The notes under the pieces were generated by a model that saw only the letters and a program-made list of their open reading frames with translations, ran no database searches and had not been told where the DNA came from. From Winogradskyella sp. UBA3174 (GTDB taxonomy: Bacteria > Bacteroidota > Bacteroidia > Flavobacteriales > Flavobacteriaceae), in assembly GCF_002364335.1 (NCBI RefSeq), contig NZ_DEXW01000004.1, positions 54,332 to 118,331 on the forward strand: a stretch of DNA of 64,000 bases, given 5' to 3'. Of this stretch, positions 53,692 to 62,587 are shown one piece after another (position 1 is the stretch's first letter; the number at the start of each line of letters is the position of its first letter). Made by a program: the position numbers and the translations under genes.

Positions 53692-54027
53692 CTATCCGTC
53701 GAGTTTATTTACTTTATTCATCATCTGAACACCATGTACAAGTGTTGCTCCACTTTTAATTGCAGCACCAACATGTATGGCTTCCATCATTTCTTCTTTT
53801 GTTACACCGCGTTGAAGGGTGTCTTTAGTATATGCATCTATGCAGTATGGGCATTGTTCTGTATGGGCTACAGCTAGTGCGATAAGCGACTTTTCGCGAG
53901 CAGTGAGCGCTCCTTCTTCAAAAACTTTTCCGTAGTAATCAAAAAATTTATTACCAAGCTCTTCGTTCCATTCTGTGATTTCCCCAAATTTTCTAAGATC
54001 TGCAGCATCGTAATAATTCTTAGCCAT
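53692..54027 (-). CDS. Arsenosugar-associated carboxymuconolactone-decarboxylase/AhpD-like peroxidase
   Basis: A 111-residue AhpD-fold protein with the redox CxxC in VAHTEQCPYCIDAYTKDTLQ (Cys about 58 and 61), followed by the conserved His-free helix EEMMEAIHVGAAIKSGATL. It is the first gene of the arsenosugar cluster and the likely head of the operon. It probably protects or supports ArsS by thiol-peroxide chemistry. Confidence 0.92.
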   Translation of the reverse strand: MAKNYYDAADLRKFGEITEWNEELGNKFFDYYGKVFEEGALTAREKSLIALAVAHTEQCPYCIDAYTKDTLQRGVTKEEMMEAIHVGAAIKSGATLVHGVQMMNKVNKLDG

Positions 54028-54252
54028 AATGTTGTAAATATTTTAAAATCAAAATTAGTTCGTCGAAGATAAAACTTAAAGATTACAGAAAAAAATGAAA
54101 AATTTAGAATTTTATGTCTAGATGGACTAGGACTAAGTGTAATCTTTAAGGTGTGAAATTTTTATTTTTCAATCTTTGAAGAGATAGTAAATCAACTTAA
54201 AAATAATAATGAATATACTATTGTTAGAATCAGTTTTCAAATAAGTAAAAAA

Positions 54253-54534
54253 TCAGTTACTTATGTTAAGGAATTTATCAAACGTACCCTCAACTAAACG
54301 AGGTGCATCTAAAAGTTGAAATTCGTCTTTTATAGCATTATCCTTCCATACAGTTTTTACAACTAACTGTTCCCTCATATAGTGTGAATCGTATCTAGAT
54401 GTTAAGAGGGCATATAAATAATTGTTCAATGGAGTGTCTCGGTAAAACTTAAGAACAGCTCCAATGATATAGAAAAAATTCTCGTTACAATCTGCGTTTA
54501 TACTATGGCAACAAAAAACAGGACACTCTTTTTC
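54253..54534 (-). pseudogene. Unrecognised Cys-containing gene remnant in an 800-bp gene-poor stretch
   Basis: Between 54028 and 54828 there is no intact gene. A minus-strand frame of 93 codons, without a start codon, reads ECPVFCCHSINADCNENFFY, IIGAVLKFYRDTPLNNYLYA, LLTSRYDSHYMREQLVVKTV, then KDEFQLLDAPRLVEGTF and stops at 54253. An in-frame stop sits just upstream at 54535-54537. The plus strand has weaker runs (ILKEISKRAINQSIINKEMN at about 54544-54603). I recognise no family; the remnant looks like the end of a once-larger gene. Confidence 0.45.
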
Positions 54535-54747
54535 TTACCAAATCTTAAAAGAGATAAGTAAACGTGCTATTAACCAATCTATCATTAATAAAGAGATGAA
54601 TTACTATTTAAGGTCTTGTCTTCTCTCTTTAAAAAAACAACTAGTTTTATGTTAGGAATGTTTAGTTATTTCTGAAACAAAATTAACTATTTTAAAATGA
54701 GATAGATATGACTTTGGGTGTCATGTCTAAAAATAGTTTATACTATC

Positions 54748-54782
54748 AAAAAAAGTCTAATCTTGAGTATTGGACTTTTTTA
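54748..54782. terminator. Long A/T-flanked hairpin terminator
   Basis: AAAAAAAGTCTAAT (54748-54761) pairs with ATTGGACTTTTTTT (54769-54782) around CTTGAGT, with one G-T pair. A and T runs on both sides suit bidirectional termination. It lies 47 bp after the stop of the first SRPBCC gene on the minus strand. Confidence 0.75.
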
Positions 54783-54828
54783 ACTTTTAGAAGCCAAATT
54801 TTCCCTGTTGTTTATTTAGCTTTTCTTC

Positions 54829-55347
54829 TTATTTCGATAGCTTTTTCATCGCCTTAATTTTTCTAGGATGAGGAGTGCCATTCTCAATATAAAACTGTAA
54901 CTCCTCCATAATATCTCCTATAAAGTTTCCAAATCCTATTCTAAGAAGAGGCCAAAGTATAAATCCTAAGGGCTTAATATCCGAACGGAATTTCCACGTC
55001 ATTTCAGATGTACCTCCATCTATATTTTTCAATGAGAAATCAAGTGTGTTAAATTTAACAGGAAAGAAGAAAGGAGTATTGAGAAAATCAATCCTAACAG
55101 TTGCCTTTTTATTCTCTTCACTATATGCTAAGAACTGCTCCGAAGCCTTTATACCTTTTCCGTCTGAACTTAGTTCGCAAACTCTCCCCTGTGATTGACA
55201 TCCTTCAAATGATTCGCCATTATTTTTAGCGAAAGAATGATTTACGGATGCCATCCATTTATAAGCATCATTAAACCCATGTGCAAATATTCCCCATACC
55301 TTATCGGCATCGGCATTAACTATTGCTTTTTTTGTAAACTTGATCAT
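54829..55347 (-). CDS. SRPBCC (START-like) family protein
   Basis: A 172-residue protein with the START-like beginning IKFTKKAIVNADADKVWGIF and later FNTLDFSLKNIDGGTSEMTW and TWKFRSDIKPLGFILWPLLR. The fold encloses a hydrophobic ligand pocket. It lies 54 bp after a second SRPBCC gene with the same C-terminal pattern (PRKIKAMKKL versus YPRKHNA), so the pair probably arose by duplication. Confidence 0.88.
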   Translation of the reverse strand: MIKFTKKAIVNADADKVWGIFAHGFNDAYKWMASVNHSFAKNNGESFEGCQSQGRVCELSSDGKGIKASEQFLAYSEENKKATVRIDFLNTPFFFPVKFNTLDFSLKNIDGGTSEMTWKFRSDIKPLGFILWPLLRIGFGNFIGDIMEELQFYIENGTPHPRKIKAMKKLSK

Positions 55348-55401
55348 ACTATTTTGAATTTTGTTCCTTTAATTTGGTGATATTTTTAGCACTAATTTTA
55401 A

Positions 55402-55878
55402 TTACGCATTGTGTTTTCGAGGATACAAATTTCCAGTTTCAACATAATGTTTTAAATCTTCCAGCATGTCATTCGAAGATTTATGTAGCCAGCTTTTAAC
55501 TTCTGATACTTTCTCTTCAGTAATACCCTCTTTTAATTCCAGCTTGACAGTAATGGACGCTTTGCTTGTATTTTCGTCAATGATTTCGAGAGCCCATTCT
55601 GCTCCAGCTTTATTAGCAAAAGGAGGAGCTCCTGCGGTTACTGTATAGGATAAAATATAGTGTTCAGAATCAAATAAATCAAGTGAATGTGTATTTGTAC
55701 CTCCCTCAACTACAGTATCTCTAGCTGAAAAATTAATTCCATCAAATTTGTTTTCACCAGAGGGTTTTGAATCTTTAAAAAAGCTTGCCCAAGCATGAAT
55801 TTTATCAAATTGAATGCCTATAACTTGCCAAATATCATTAGCCTTTTTTTGTATAATTACTTCTGTTCTAATATTCAT
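55402..55878 (-). CDS. SRPBCC (START-like) family protein, paralogue of the next gene
   Basis: A 158-residue protein starting MNIRTEVIIQKKANDIWQVI, with WASFFKDSKPSGENKFDGI, ILSYTVTAGAPPFANKAGAE and a C-terminal DMLEDLKHYVETGNLYPRK. It is clearly related to the following SRPBCC protein in size and C-terminal layout. It lies 142 bp downstream of the sigma-factor gene in the same direction, suggesting it may be under that sigma factor's control. Confidence 0.88.
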   Translation of the reverse strand: MNIRTEVIIQKKANDIWQVIGIQFDKIHAWASFFKDSKPSGENKFDGINFSARDTVVEGGTNTHSLDLFDSEHYILSYTVTAGAPPFANKAGAEWALEIIDENTSKASITVKLELKEGITEEKVSEVKSWLHKSSNDMLEDLKHYVETGNLYPRKHNA

Positions 55879-56020
55879 TTATACGATTTAATTAGCAATA
55901 ATTTGTATTGCCTTCTAAAGTTTAGATGCATGAGATATACAGGTGTTACAGAAAAACACAAAAAAAGAGATCACAAATTGTGATCTCTAGTAATAAATAG
56001 GAGTTAATGCAGTAATAACA

Positions 56021-56893
56021 TTATATATTAAACAGGTTTTTAATTGTCTGATCATTAACTATTTTGTTAATAACGGTTTCAGCATCGAATTCTGATTTAC
56101 TAGGGTGATCTCTAAAAATCTCCACGTACTTCTGGTCTAGTACCTCTATCATTTCATCTTGATTTTCTGAAACAAAATCACCTATTTGTTTCGTGTAGGA
56201 TGGTTTTAAAATCATGTTGTTCTCGTTTAATACGCCCATTTTTAATGCGCTTTTTGCTTTTTTAACACATCTACATGGGTTTGCCTTATTGATGAGGCCG
56301 CATCTGTATTCCATGTAATTGTGCAGTTCTTTTCTTGCTCTGCTCAGTTTTACTCTGAAGTTTTGGGGTGAAATACTAAAAATTTCAGCACCTAAGTTAT
56401 GATTAATACCAAAAGACTCTCCCAACAAGTAGATTAGTCTTTGCTCTCTGTCTAAGCAGATAAGCATTGCAGAGGTGCATCTAAATTTAACCTCTCTAGT
56501 GTAGTCATTTAATTCAAGCTCCTCTGCAGGTGTCAATTCTGGATCTGGAACAGCATTTAACTGTCTATCATGCTCTTCGAAGCTAGGGAACGCTTCTTCC
56601 TTCGCTTTTCTCTTTGATCGTAAAAACTCATTAAACACAATGCGATACAACCAGGTTCTGAAGGCACTTTTCTTTTTAAAGGTCGACAACTTGGTGATTA
56701 CTTTTATAAGGACTTCCTGAGTTAAGTCAAGTGCATCTTCATTACTGTGTGTCATTTTCCATGCTACATTGTAAATGAAGGCTTGGTGAATATCTACAAG
56801 CTTGTCAAGAGCTTTAGAATCTCCGTTAAGCACTTTGTCCACAAGAAGTAGGTTGTCCTTTTCCGAGTATTTATCTGATAATGGGTTTTTCAT
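56021..56893 (-). CDS. ECF-type RNA polymerase sigma factor with Cys-rich C-terminal extension
   Basis: A 290-residue sigma-70-family protein. Region 2 is at about 40-98 (NEDALDLTQEVLIKVITKLS, SAFRTWLYRIVFNEFLRSKR). Region 4 is at about 150-193 (QRLIYLLGESFGINHNLGAE, then ISPQNFRVKLSRARKELHNY). An unusual tail of about 95 residues contains CGLINKANPCRCVKKAKSAL (about 197-216), a possible metal-binding or redox switch, and an acidic end. No anti-sigma gene is adjacent. Two SRPBCC genes follow in the same direction and are candidate targets. Confidence 0.9.
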   Translation of the reverse strand: MKNPLSDKYSEKDNLLLVDKVLNGDSKALDKLVDIHQAFIYNVAWKMTHSNEDALDLTQEVLIKVITKLSTFKKKSAFRTWLYRIVFNEFLRSKRKAKEEAFPSFEEHDRQLNAVPDPELTPAEELELNDYTREVKFRCTSAMLICLDREQRLIYLLGESFGINHNLGAEIFSISPQNFRVKLSRARKELHNYMEYRCGLINKANPCRCVKKAKSALKMGVLNENNMILKPSYTKQIGDFVSENQDEMIEVLDQKYVEIFRDHPSKSEFDAETVINKIVNDQTIKNLFNI

Positions 56894-56969
56894 AGTTATT
56901 CCTTTAGATACTTGAAAAAGTAAAGTGCTAAATTATGTAGCCTTTATTCAGGACGGGTCATAATGCACT

Positions 56970-57100
56970 AGAACATAATGTGTATGTTTAGTTGCGTGGT
57001 TAAGCAACTAATTTAATAAATAAAATTACTAACAAAGAAAGTCCATCTGGACTTTCGTAAATAAGCGATCTGCCTGCAATTAATTTTATACGGTGTTAGC
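56970..57100. repeat. Palindromic intergenic repeat, copy A
   Basis: An imperfect palindrome of about 131 bp. The right end is AATTTTATACGGTGTTAGC (to 57100) and the left end AGAACATAATGTGTATG pairs with it roughly. The centre holds a perfect hairpin GAAAGTCC-ATCT-GGACTTTC (57037-57056). It lies 9 bp after the stop of the M23 pseudogene (3' side). Copies B and C share the inner AACTAA(A)TTTA(G)TAAA-type sequence and the end motif. Confidence 0.65.
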
Positions 57101-57109
57101 ATAAGTATT

Positions 57110-57879
57110 TTATACTATTTCAAAATTTATTGGGTTTCCAAAACCATAACCAATATTAGGATTCCAATAACCATACGACCAATTTCCAGATGATTGAGTT
57201 GTATAATCTCCATTATTTTGCCAATTATAAAAATCTTCATTTTCTATTTCAGAATTTCTATAAAATCTAATTTCAAAATGGAGGTGTGGACCTCCCATAG
57301 TACCAGAATATAAATTTTTAGAAATAAGGTCTCCTTTATTTATATATGTTTCATTCAATTGTATTGATTGGTTTTCGTCCAAATCTAAATCGATATGCGC
57401 ATATAGGGTAATTAACTTTCCAATACTGTTATTTTCGGAGTCTTTAATTTCTTTAGTAATCGTTAAGTAGTGTCGATATTTAGGGCTATCAATGTATGTG
57501 TTTATGATTCCTTCGTGAGCAGCACAAATATTAATGCTTGATGAATTATCAGGATGTAAATCTATCGCTGGATGGTGTTGCGATGTTCCACCCATTCCAA
57601 TTCCAGTTCCAAACTCTCTGTTGATTGAATAAGGTGCAATATCTCAGTTTGAATTTTGAAGCGGATGTTGATAGCCTTCCAGTCTTGCAAAGTGAATAAA
57701 CTTATTAATTTCATCTCTCAAATCATTTTCATTAGAATTGTAATAGTTTGGAGTTAAAAAGTTTTGATGTGTTCGTTTTCGTTAATTTCATAAGATGTTT
57801 GCTCTACAAAATCAATTGTATCTTTTTTTTTACAACTGATCGAAAATATTAATATTATTAGAATTAAATAAGATGTCAT
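57110..57879 (-). pseudogene. M23-family metallopeptidase lipoprotein, frameshifted
   Basis: From ATG at 57879 one reads a lipoprotein leader (MTSYLILIILIFSISCKKK) and TIDFVEQTSYEINENEHIKT, then a stop. After a frame shift at about 57766 the protein continues NFLTPNYYNSNENDLRDEIN, FARLEGYQHPLQNSN, then a TGA in place of a codon, then DIAPYSINREFGTGIGMGG and the M23 core: HHPAIDLHP (first metal His and Asp) and TMGGPHLHFEIRF (HxH). Without these two lesions it would be a lipoprotein of about 255 residues cutting peptidoglycan or exported peptides. The intact 161-residue C-terminal frame (57110-57595) has no leader and would stay in the cytoplasm. Confidence 0.85.
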
Positions 57880-57998
57880 TTTCTTTATTAAGACTTAAAA
57901 ATTGATGAGTAGTTTAATTTTGCAAGCATAATTTGAATTATCAGCAGTGGTTTTTATGTGGGTTAAGGAACATAGTTTAGACAAGTTAAAGATTAGAC

Positions 57999-59202
57999 TA
58001 TAGACTAAATTTTGACTAAGCCTTATTAATATTTGTTTATTTCTAATGTTCATATCATCAAAGTAACCTAAAAATACATTATAATAAAATACGCTCCGAA
58101 TGCCATTTCCTAATTCCTCAACACCCACATATTTTCCTTTAAGAGCAATGCTTAAATAGACCCAATGTTTTGACTTCCATCTCACCGCACCGTTTTGTGT
58201 CATTTTCATTATTTTAAATTATAATCACATAGTTTAATTCTTTCATGAAAAGGAAGTGTAGAAAACGGATGCACAGAAGTGGGTGTTTCCATCTCTAAAG
58301 TTTCATGTGTACGTATGTGGTTACCTTCTTTTACAAAGTGATTTAAACGCCTTTGTTGTGCTTTTAAACCATAAGCTGAAGGCTTACACAAGCAGTCTTT
58401 AAATCACGATGCATTTGTTTGTGTCTTCCATTTTGTTCTGGGTCTCTTGGGTCTGAAAAAATAAGCATAATTCCGAGTTTAATAAACCAATAAGATAGTT
58501 AGGTAAAACGCTGAATTGCTCTTGCAGATCCAAATGGACTTCCGTTATCTGTGTGTATTTGTTTTGGTATACCATATGTTCTAAAGGCCTTTGTAAACTC
58601 TGCTTTAACGTTCTTTAGAGTTTCTTTATAATGTCCTTTTACCGAGCATACAAATCTACTTTTTGAGTCCGCAATTGTGAGTGGATGATAATAGATTTTA
58701 TACCCATTAAGAACTTTCCTTTGTAATCAGCAATCCATACTTTATTACAGTGTTTAGGGTCAAAAATAGGGAATAGAGGCTTGACTCTTTTACAGCGTTT
58801 TTGAGGTATAACTAAACTTTTTATATAATATATTATGAACCGTAACCACACTTGGAATATCGTTTTCAACACAAACGTTAAACAACAATTTCCTAATTTT
58901 TTTTGCGCCTTAGAGTTTGTCTTTTTCTTTGAGTTTTAGAATGTTTTTACGACGTCTTGCTTAGTGCTATTCGGATGCATTTGAGGTGCTTTCTACTACT
59001 CTTTTAAGCCTTTAATTCTTTCTTTTTCAAACCTAGGAATGAATTTGTATGAAGTGTGGTGAGAAATTTTAAATGCCTTGCATAATTCTGTAATCGAATA
59101 CTTTTGGGTTCTCCATTCACAGATGAATTCTACTTTTTGTTCCATAGTTGTCCTTTCTTTATAAGGCATAATTTCTGATTTTACTCAGAAAATTAGTCTT
59201 TA
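57999..59202 (-). mobile_element. Degenerate IS481-type insertion sequence
   Basis: A 1.2-kb element with imperfect terminal inverted repeats: left TATAGACTAAATTTTGACTA (57999-58018) against right TTACTCAGAAAATTAGTCTT (59181-59200) read on the other strand, where TAGACTAA/TTAGTCT is shared. It carries one broken integrase gene on the minus strand. It has inserted between the M23 pseudogene and palindromic repeat D. A target duplication was not clearly seen. Confidence 0.65.
58030..59145 (-). pseudogene. IS481-family transposase (DDE integrase), several frameshifts
   Basis: The N-terminus from ATG 59145 reads MEQKVEFICEWRTQKYSITE and LCKAFKISHHTSYKFIPRFE, the HTH of this family. Later pieces in shifting frames include KVWIADYKGKFLMG (first Asp), DSKSRFVCSVKGHYKETLKN, YGIPKQIHTDNGSPFGSAR (second Asp), SDPRDPEQNGRHKQMHRDLK (Glu) and LNHFVKEGNHIRTHETLEME, then KSKHWVYLSIALKGKYVGVE. 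All three catalytic residues survive in sequence but at least four frame changes break the gene, so the element is inactive. The short frames at 57895-58391 and 58639-58872 are parts of it, not separate genes. Confidence 0.85.
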
Positions 59203-59241
59203 AAAAGTGTAAACGATGTGCCTTTAACGCACCTAATTATT

Positions 59242-59295
59242 GCCAACACAGTGTATAATTAATTGCTTTGTCAAGTGATTATACACTGTGTTAGC
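59242..59295. repeat. Palindromic intergenic repeat, short copy D (perfect 15-bp arms)
   Basis: AACACAGTGTATAAT (59245-59259) and ATTATACACTGTGTT (59278-59292) are perfectly complementary around 18 nt, bordered by GC on both sides (GCCAAC ... GTTAGC). It looks like the two ends of the longer copies joined with the centre deleted. It lies 79 bp after the stop of the esterase gene (3' side). Confidence 0.7.
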
Positions 59296-59373
59296 GATAG
59301 TATTTACAAATTTAATATTTGATAAGCCCAATGCATTTGTAAAAAGCATTAGTGATGTTGCATTTAAATAAGT

Positions 59374-60513
59374 TTAATTTTTTACAACTTTTTTTGTTAT
59401 TGTGCCTTTAGAAGTTGTAATACTTAATAAATAAACGCCTGTATTTAAATTAGTTAGGTCTATGAGTCTATTAGTTGGTTTTAAGTTTAAATTTACTCCT
59501 AAAGTATTGCAAATAATTATCTCTTTAATTTCCAAAGGATTACTAGTTTCTATATTAATTACATTATTTGTAGGATTTGGAAAAATACGAATGGTATTTT
59601 GTAGATCTTCTAAATTTGGAAGTGATAGTGTATTATCTATATGATTTTGAAAAAATAGCCAGGCTTCTTCACCAGCATTAATATCCATATTTCCCCAAGC
59701 TCCAGGCCAATCATGTCCACCACCTACTACTTCATAATACCATACTTCGTTATTATTAATACCATTTAAATACTTTTCACTATTAACAAAGCTTCCATCA
59801 GAGTTATCGATATTTGGTAATGTTTCAGTATTGGTTGGTATACATTCATTTTTTTCCACAAAATAATTTATTGTAGAGGGTATACTTGGGTAAGCTCCCC
59901 ATCCATCATTATTATTTGGATCTCCTGATAACGGTGTTACGTTATCTTGAGAGCCATGTATTTCAAACAAAGGAATTGGTGGACTATTATCACAGTCATT
60001 TAAAATATCTTGTAGAATCATTCCTGCTACAGGTGCCACTGCTTTAAACGTGTTATAGGATTGACAAGCTAGCATGTAACACATTTCTCCCCCATTAGAA
60101 AAGCCAGTTGCAAAAGTATAATCAGGATTCAAATTATGGGTTATTTGAAGGTATTCAGCTAATTCTGTTAAAAAACCAACATCATTTACTGTTTCAGTTT
60201 GATGGAACGCATATCCGACATTCCAGAATCGATTTCCACCCGAATCGAAAGTCCCTCTAGGATAACAAACTGCAAAACCGTATTGATCGGCAATTTGATT
60301 CATTTCAGAATAATTTTTCATACTATTAGCATCACCAGTATAGCCGTGCATAACAAATACTAAAGGCATATTCTCATTTAAATTTGTAGGTTCATAGTAT
60401 AAATATTGACGGTCAATACCATCATGTTCGAATGTAATAAATTGTGCTTGTGTTATTAAATGAGAAAATAACATAACAATTATTAAAGTAGTGAGTTTAT
60501 ACGTTTCGTTCAT
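59374..60513 (-). CDS. Secreted PHB-depolymerase/CE1-like esterase with T9SS sorting domain
   Basis: A 379-residue exported alpha/beta hydrolase. Signal peptide (about 1-23, ending LITQAQF). Oxyanion and early motifs are MPLVFVMHGYTGDANSMKNY and FAVCYPRGTFDSGGNRFWNV. The nucleophile is Ser of ATGFSNGGEMCYML (about 144), the acid lies in IPLFEIHGSQDNVTPLSG, and the His in EVVGGGHDWPGAWGNMD (about 269). The last 75 residues are a T9SS type A domain (IRIFPNPTNNVINIETSN, ending TKKVVKN). It probably cuts ester links in polysaccharides or polyesters outside the cell. It is intact although its neighbours are decayed. Confidence 0.9.
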   Translation of the reverse strand: MNETYKLTTLIIVMLFSHLITQAQFITFEHDGIDRQYLYYEPTNLNENMPLVFVMHGYTGDANSMKNYSEMNQIADQYGFAVCYPRGTFDSGGNRFWNVGYAFHQTETVNDVGFLTELAEYLQITHNLNPDYTFATGFSNGGEMCYMLACQSYNTFKAVAPVAGMILQDILNDCDNSPPIPLFEIHGSQDNVTPLSGDPNNNDGWGAYPSIPSTINYFVEKNECIPTNTETLPNIDNSDGSFVNSEKYLNGINNNEVWYYEVVGGGHDWPGAWGNMDINAGEEAWLFFQNHIDNTLSLPNLEDLQNTIRIFPNPTNNVINIETSNPLEIKEIIICNTLGVNLNLKPTNRLIDLTNLNTGVYLLSITTSKGTITKKVVKN

Positions 60514-60602
60514 TTTTGAGGATTTAGAATTGAGTATGAATTTAAAAGCATAGATATAGTAATTCTAATTTGATATTAAAAAGTGAGCATTTACCTATTA
60601 TT

Positions 60603-60718
60603 GCTAACATGATGTGTATAGTTAATAACTAATTTAGTAAACAAATCACACATATAAAATTCTAACGGAATTTTCATAAGCTGCTGAGTACTAGAAATAA
60701 ATTATATACTGTATTAGC
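60603..60718. repeat. Palindromic intergenic repeat, copy B
   Basis: GCTAACATGATGTGTATAGT at 60603 is roughly complementary to AATTATATACTGTATTAGC ending at 60718. The inner hairpin is AAAATTC-TAACG-GAATTTT (60656-60674). It lies 34 bp after the stop of the DUF885 pseudogene (3' side) and 90 bp before the esterase start. The inner AACTAATTTAGTAAACAAAT is close to copies A and C. Confidence 0.65.
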
Positions 60719-60751
60719 CTTTGTTATTTTTATATTACTTGTTTCTTTAGT

Positions 60752-62580
60752 TTAGCAATTGCTCTTTTCTAGAGCGTCGCTAATATAACCATTAATAATT
60801 TCCTCTAAAATATCTAAAGGAACAGCACCATTTTTTAAAACCACGTTGTGAAACTCTCGTAAATCGAATGTATTACCAAGTTCTTGTTTTGCCTTTTCTC
60901 TTAGTTCTAATATTTTCATCATTCCTATTTTGTACGCACAAGCTTGGCCTGGCATAACGATATAACGTTCTATTTCTGATGTGACTTCAGATCTGTTATT
61001 CCCCGTATTTTCAACCATATAATCAATGGATTCTTCTCGTGTCCATTTCTTATGATGAATTCCAGTATCTACAAACGGACAGCCCTAAACATTTCGGCCT
61101 GTAATCGACCTAGATTACCAAAAGGATCATTTTCGTAAAAACCCAATCCCCAAGCCAAACGTTCAGCATAAAGTGCCCAGCCTTCGCTGTAAGCAGTAAA
61201 AAGAGGAAGGGTTCTGAAGGTAGGAACATCCTTTAATTCGCCTTGAATAGCTATTTGAAAGTGATGACCAGAAATGCCTTCGTGATAAGCCAAGGTTTTC
61301 ATTCCAAACTTAACAGTTTCTTCGGGATTTCTTAAATTAGCATAGAAAATACCACCTCGAGACCCATCCATTGCCGGACCATCATAATAAGCGAATGCTG
61401 TGCCTTTTTCCTTAAATTCAGGTACGCGTTTTACCTCTAAACCTGCTTTTGGTTTTATGCTGAAGGCATCATCTAATCCTTTACTAATTTCAGATAATTT
61501 ACTGTCGTAATCTTTGAGAATCATGTGGCGACCTTCATCGGTATTAGGATATAAAAAACGCTCTTCTTTATTTAATTTTTGAAAAATCTCACCCATGGTT
61601 TTTGTCGAATCTGCATAGCCTTCAGCTTCAATAATAGTAGTCATTTCTTTTAGTTTATAGCGATAATAGGCATCGCCACTAGGAAATTTCCATACACCTG
61701 AATCATTGGTCGCTTTTAAATTTATTTTTTCAAAATAATCTATAAGATTTTGATAAGCAGGAAACACGGTTTTTACAATAGCGTCTGCCACTTGGTTTTT
61801 GTAATTGGCTTTTTCTTCGTCTGAAATCTCCTCTAACAAGTTCACCTTGGTATCAAAATTAGTGTAAAGAATATTTGATGTTACCGCAGATGTATTATTT
61901 TTTGATTCCAATAAACTATCAGGTTTTACACCAATAAACCCGTTCATTTTGTCCAATACCAACTGGTTAATAAACTTTGGTAGCATAATTCCTTTGGATT
62001 CACTTTTTTTAAGATTATCAATAAGTTGCGAAAATTTAGTATCAAATTTTGATAGGTGCGAGATATAAGCTTCAATATCACTTTCGTCATTGAGCTTATG
62101 TGCACTTACCATCATACTTGGCAAACCACTTTGTATCCCAAACATTTGGTTTACGGGATACCCATGGTAAAAAAATGACTCTCCTTCTAAAATTGTATTA
62201 ATGAAATATTTTAAAATTTTGGTATTAAGTTGATTTTTTGATATTTGTTTATCAAAATCATAACTCAATAAGGTTTGGTAATCTTCTTTTGTTTTATTGA
62301 AGCTTTCCCATTGTTTGGCATCAGAAATATCATCTAATTCATCCTTATACCAATCATAAATAACAGGAATTCCTATTTGTGTTGTAGTTTCTGGGCTGCT
62401 TAATGCTAATCCTACAAATAGTCTTTCATAGAAATGATTAATCTTAAATGGCTTAAACCAAATAAGGTTAATAAGCCATAGACCTCCAAAGGCCAATAGC
62501 AGCAGAACGGTTCTACCTGTCCAAAATTTCCAGCTTCGTTTTTTCTTATTTATAATTAATTTTATTGGTGAAAATTTTAC
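60752..62580 (-). pseudogene. DUF885-family peptidase-like lipoprotein/membrane protein, broken
   Basis: The frame can be followed from about 62580 (KFSPIKLIINKKKRSWKFWT, membrane anchor TVLLLLAFGGLWLINLIWF) but has no ATG there; GTA occupies the expected place. It runs to a stop at 61069 after LGRLQAEMFRAVRL. A one-base shift then continues DTGIHHKKWTREESIDYMVE, NRSEVTSEIERYIVMPGQAC and the normal end at 60752. DUF885 hallmark YHEGISGHHFQIAIQGE, a thermolysin-like zinc motif, is intact. Whole length would be about 610 residues. A lost start plus a frameshift make function unlikely, though a TTG start at 62496 and reading to 61069 cannot be excluded. Confidence 0.82.
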
Positions 62581-62587
62581 AATAAAG

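Noticed and set aside
57895..58391. Two apparent hypothetical proteins (58209-58391 and 57895-58209)
   Set aside because: Their text matches the C-terminal part of an IS481 integrase in two frames; they are fragments of one broken transposase.
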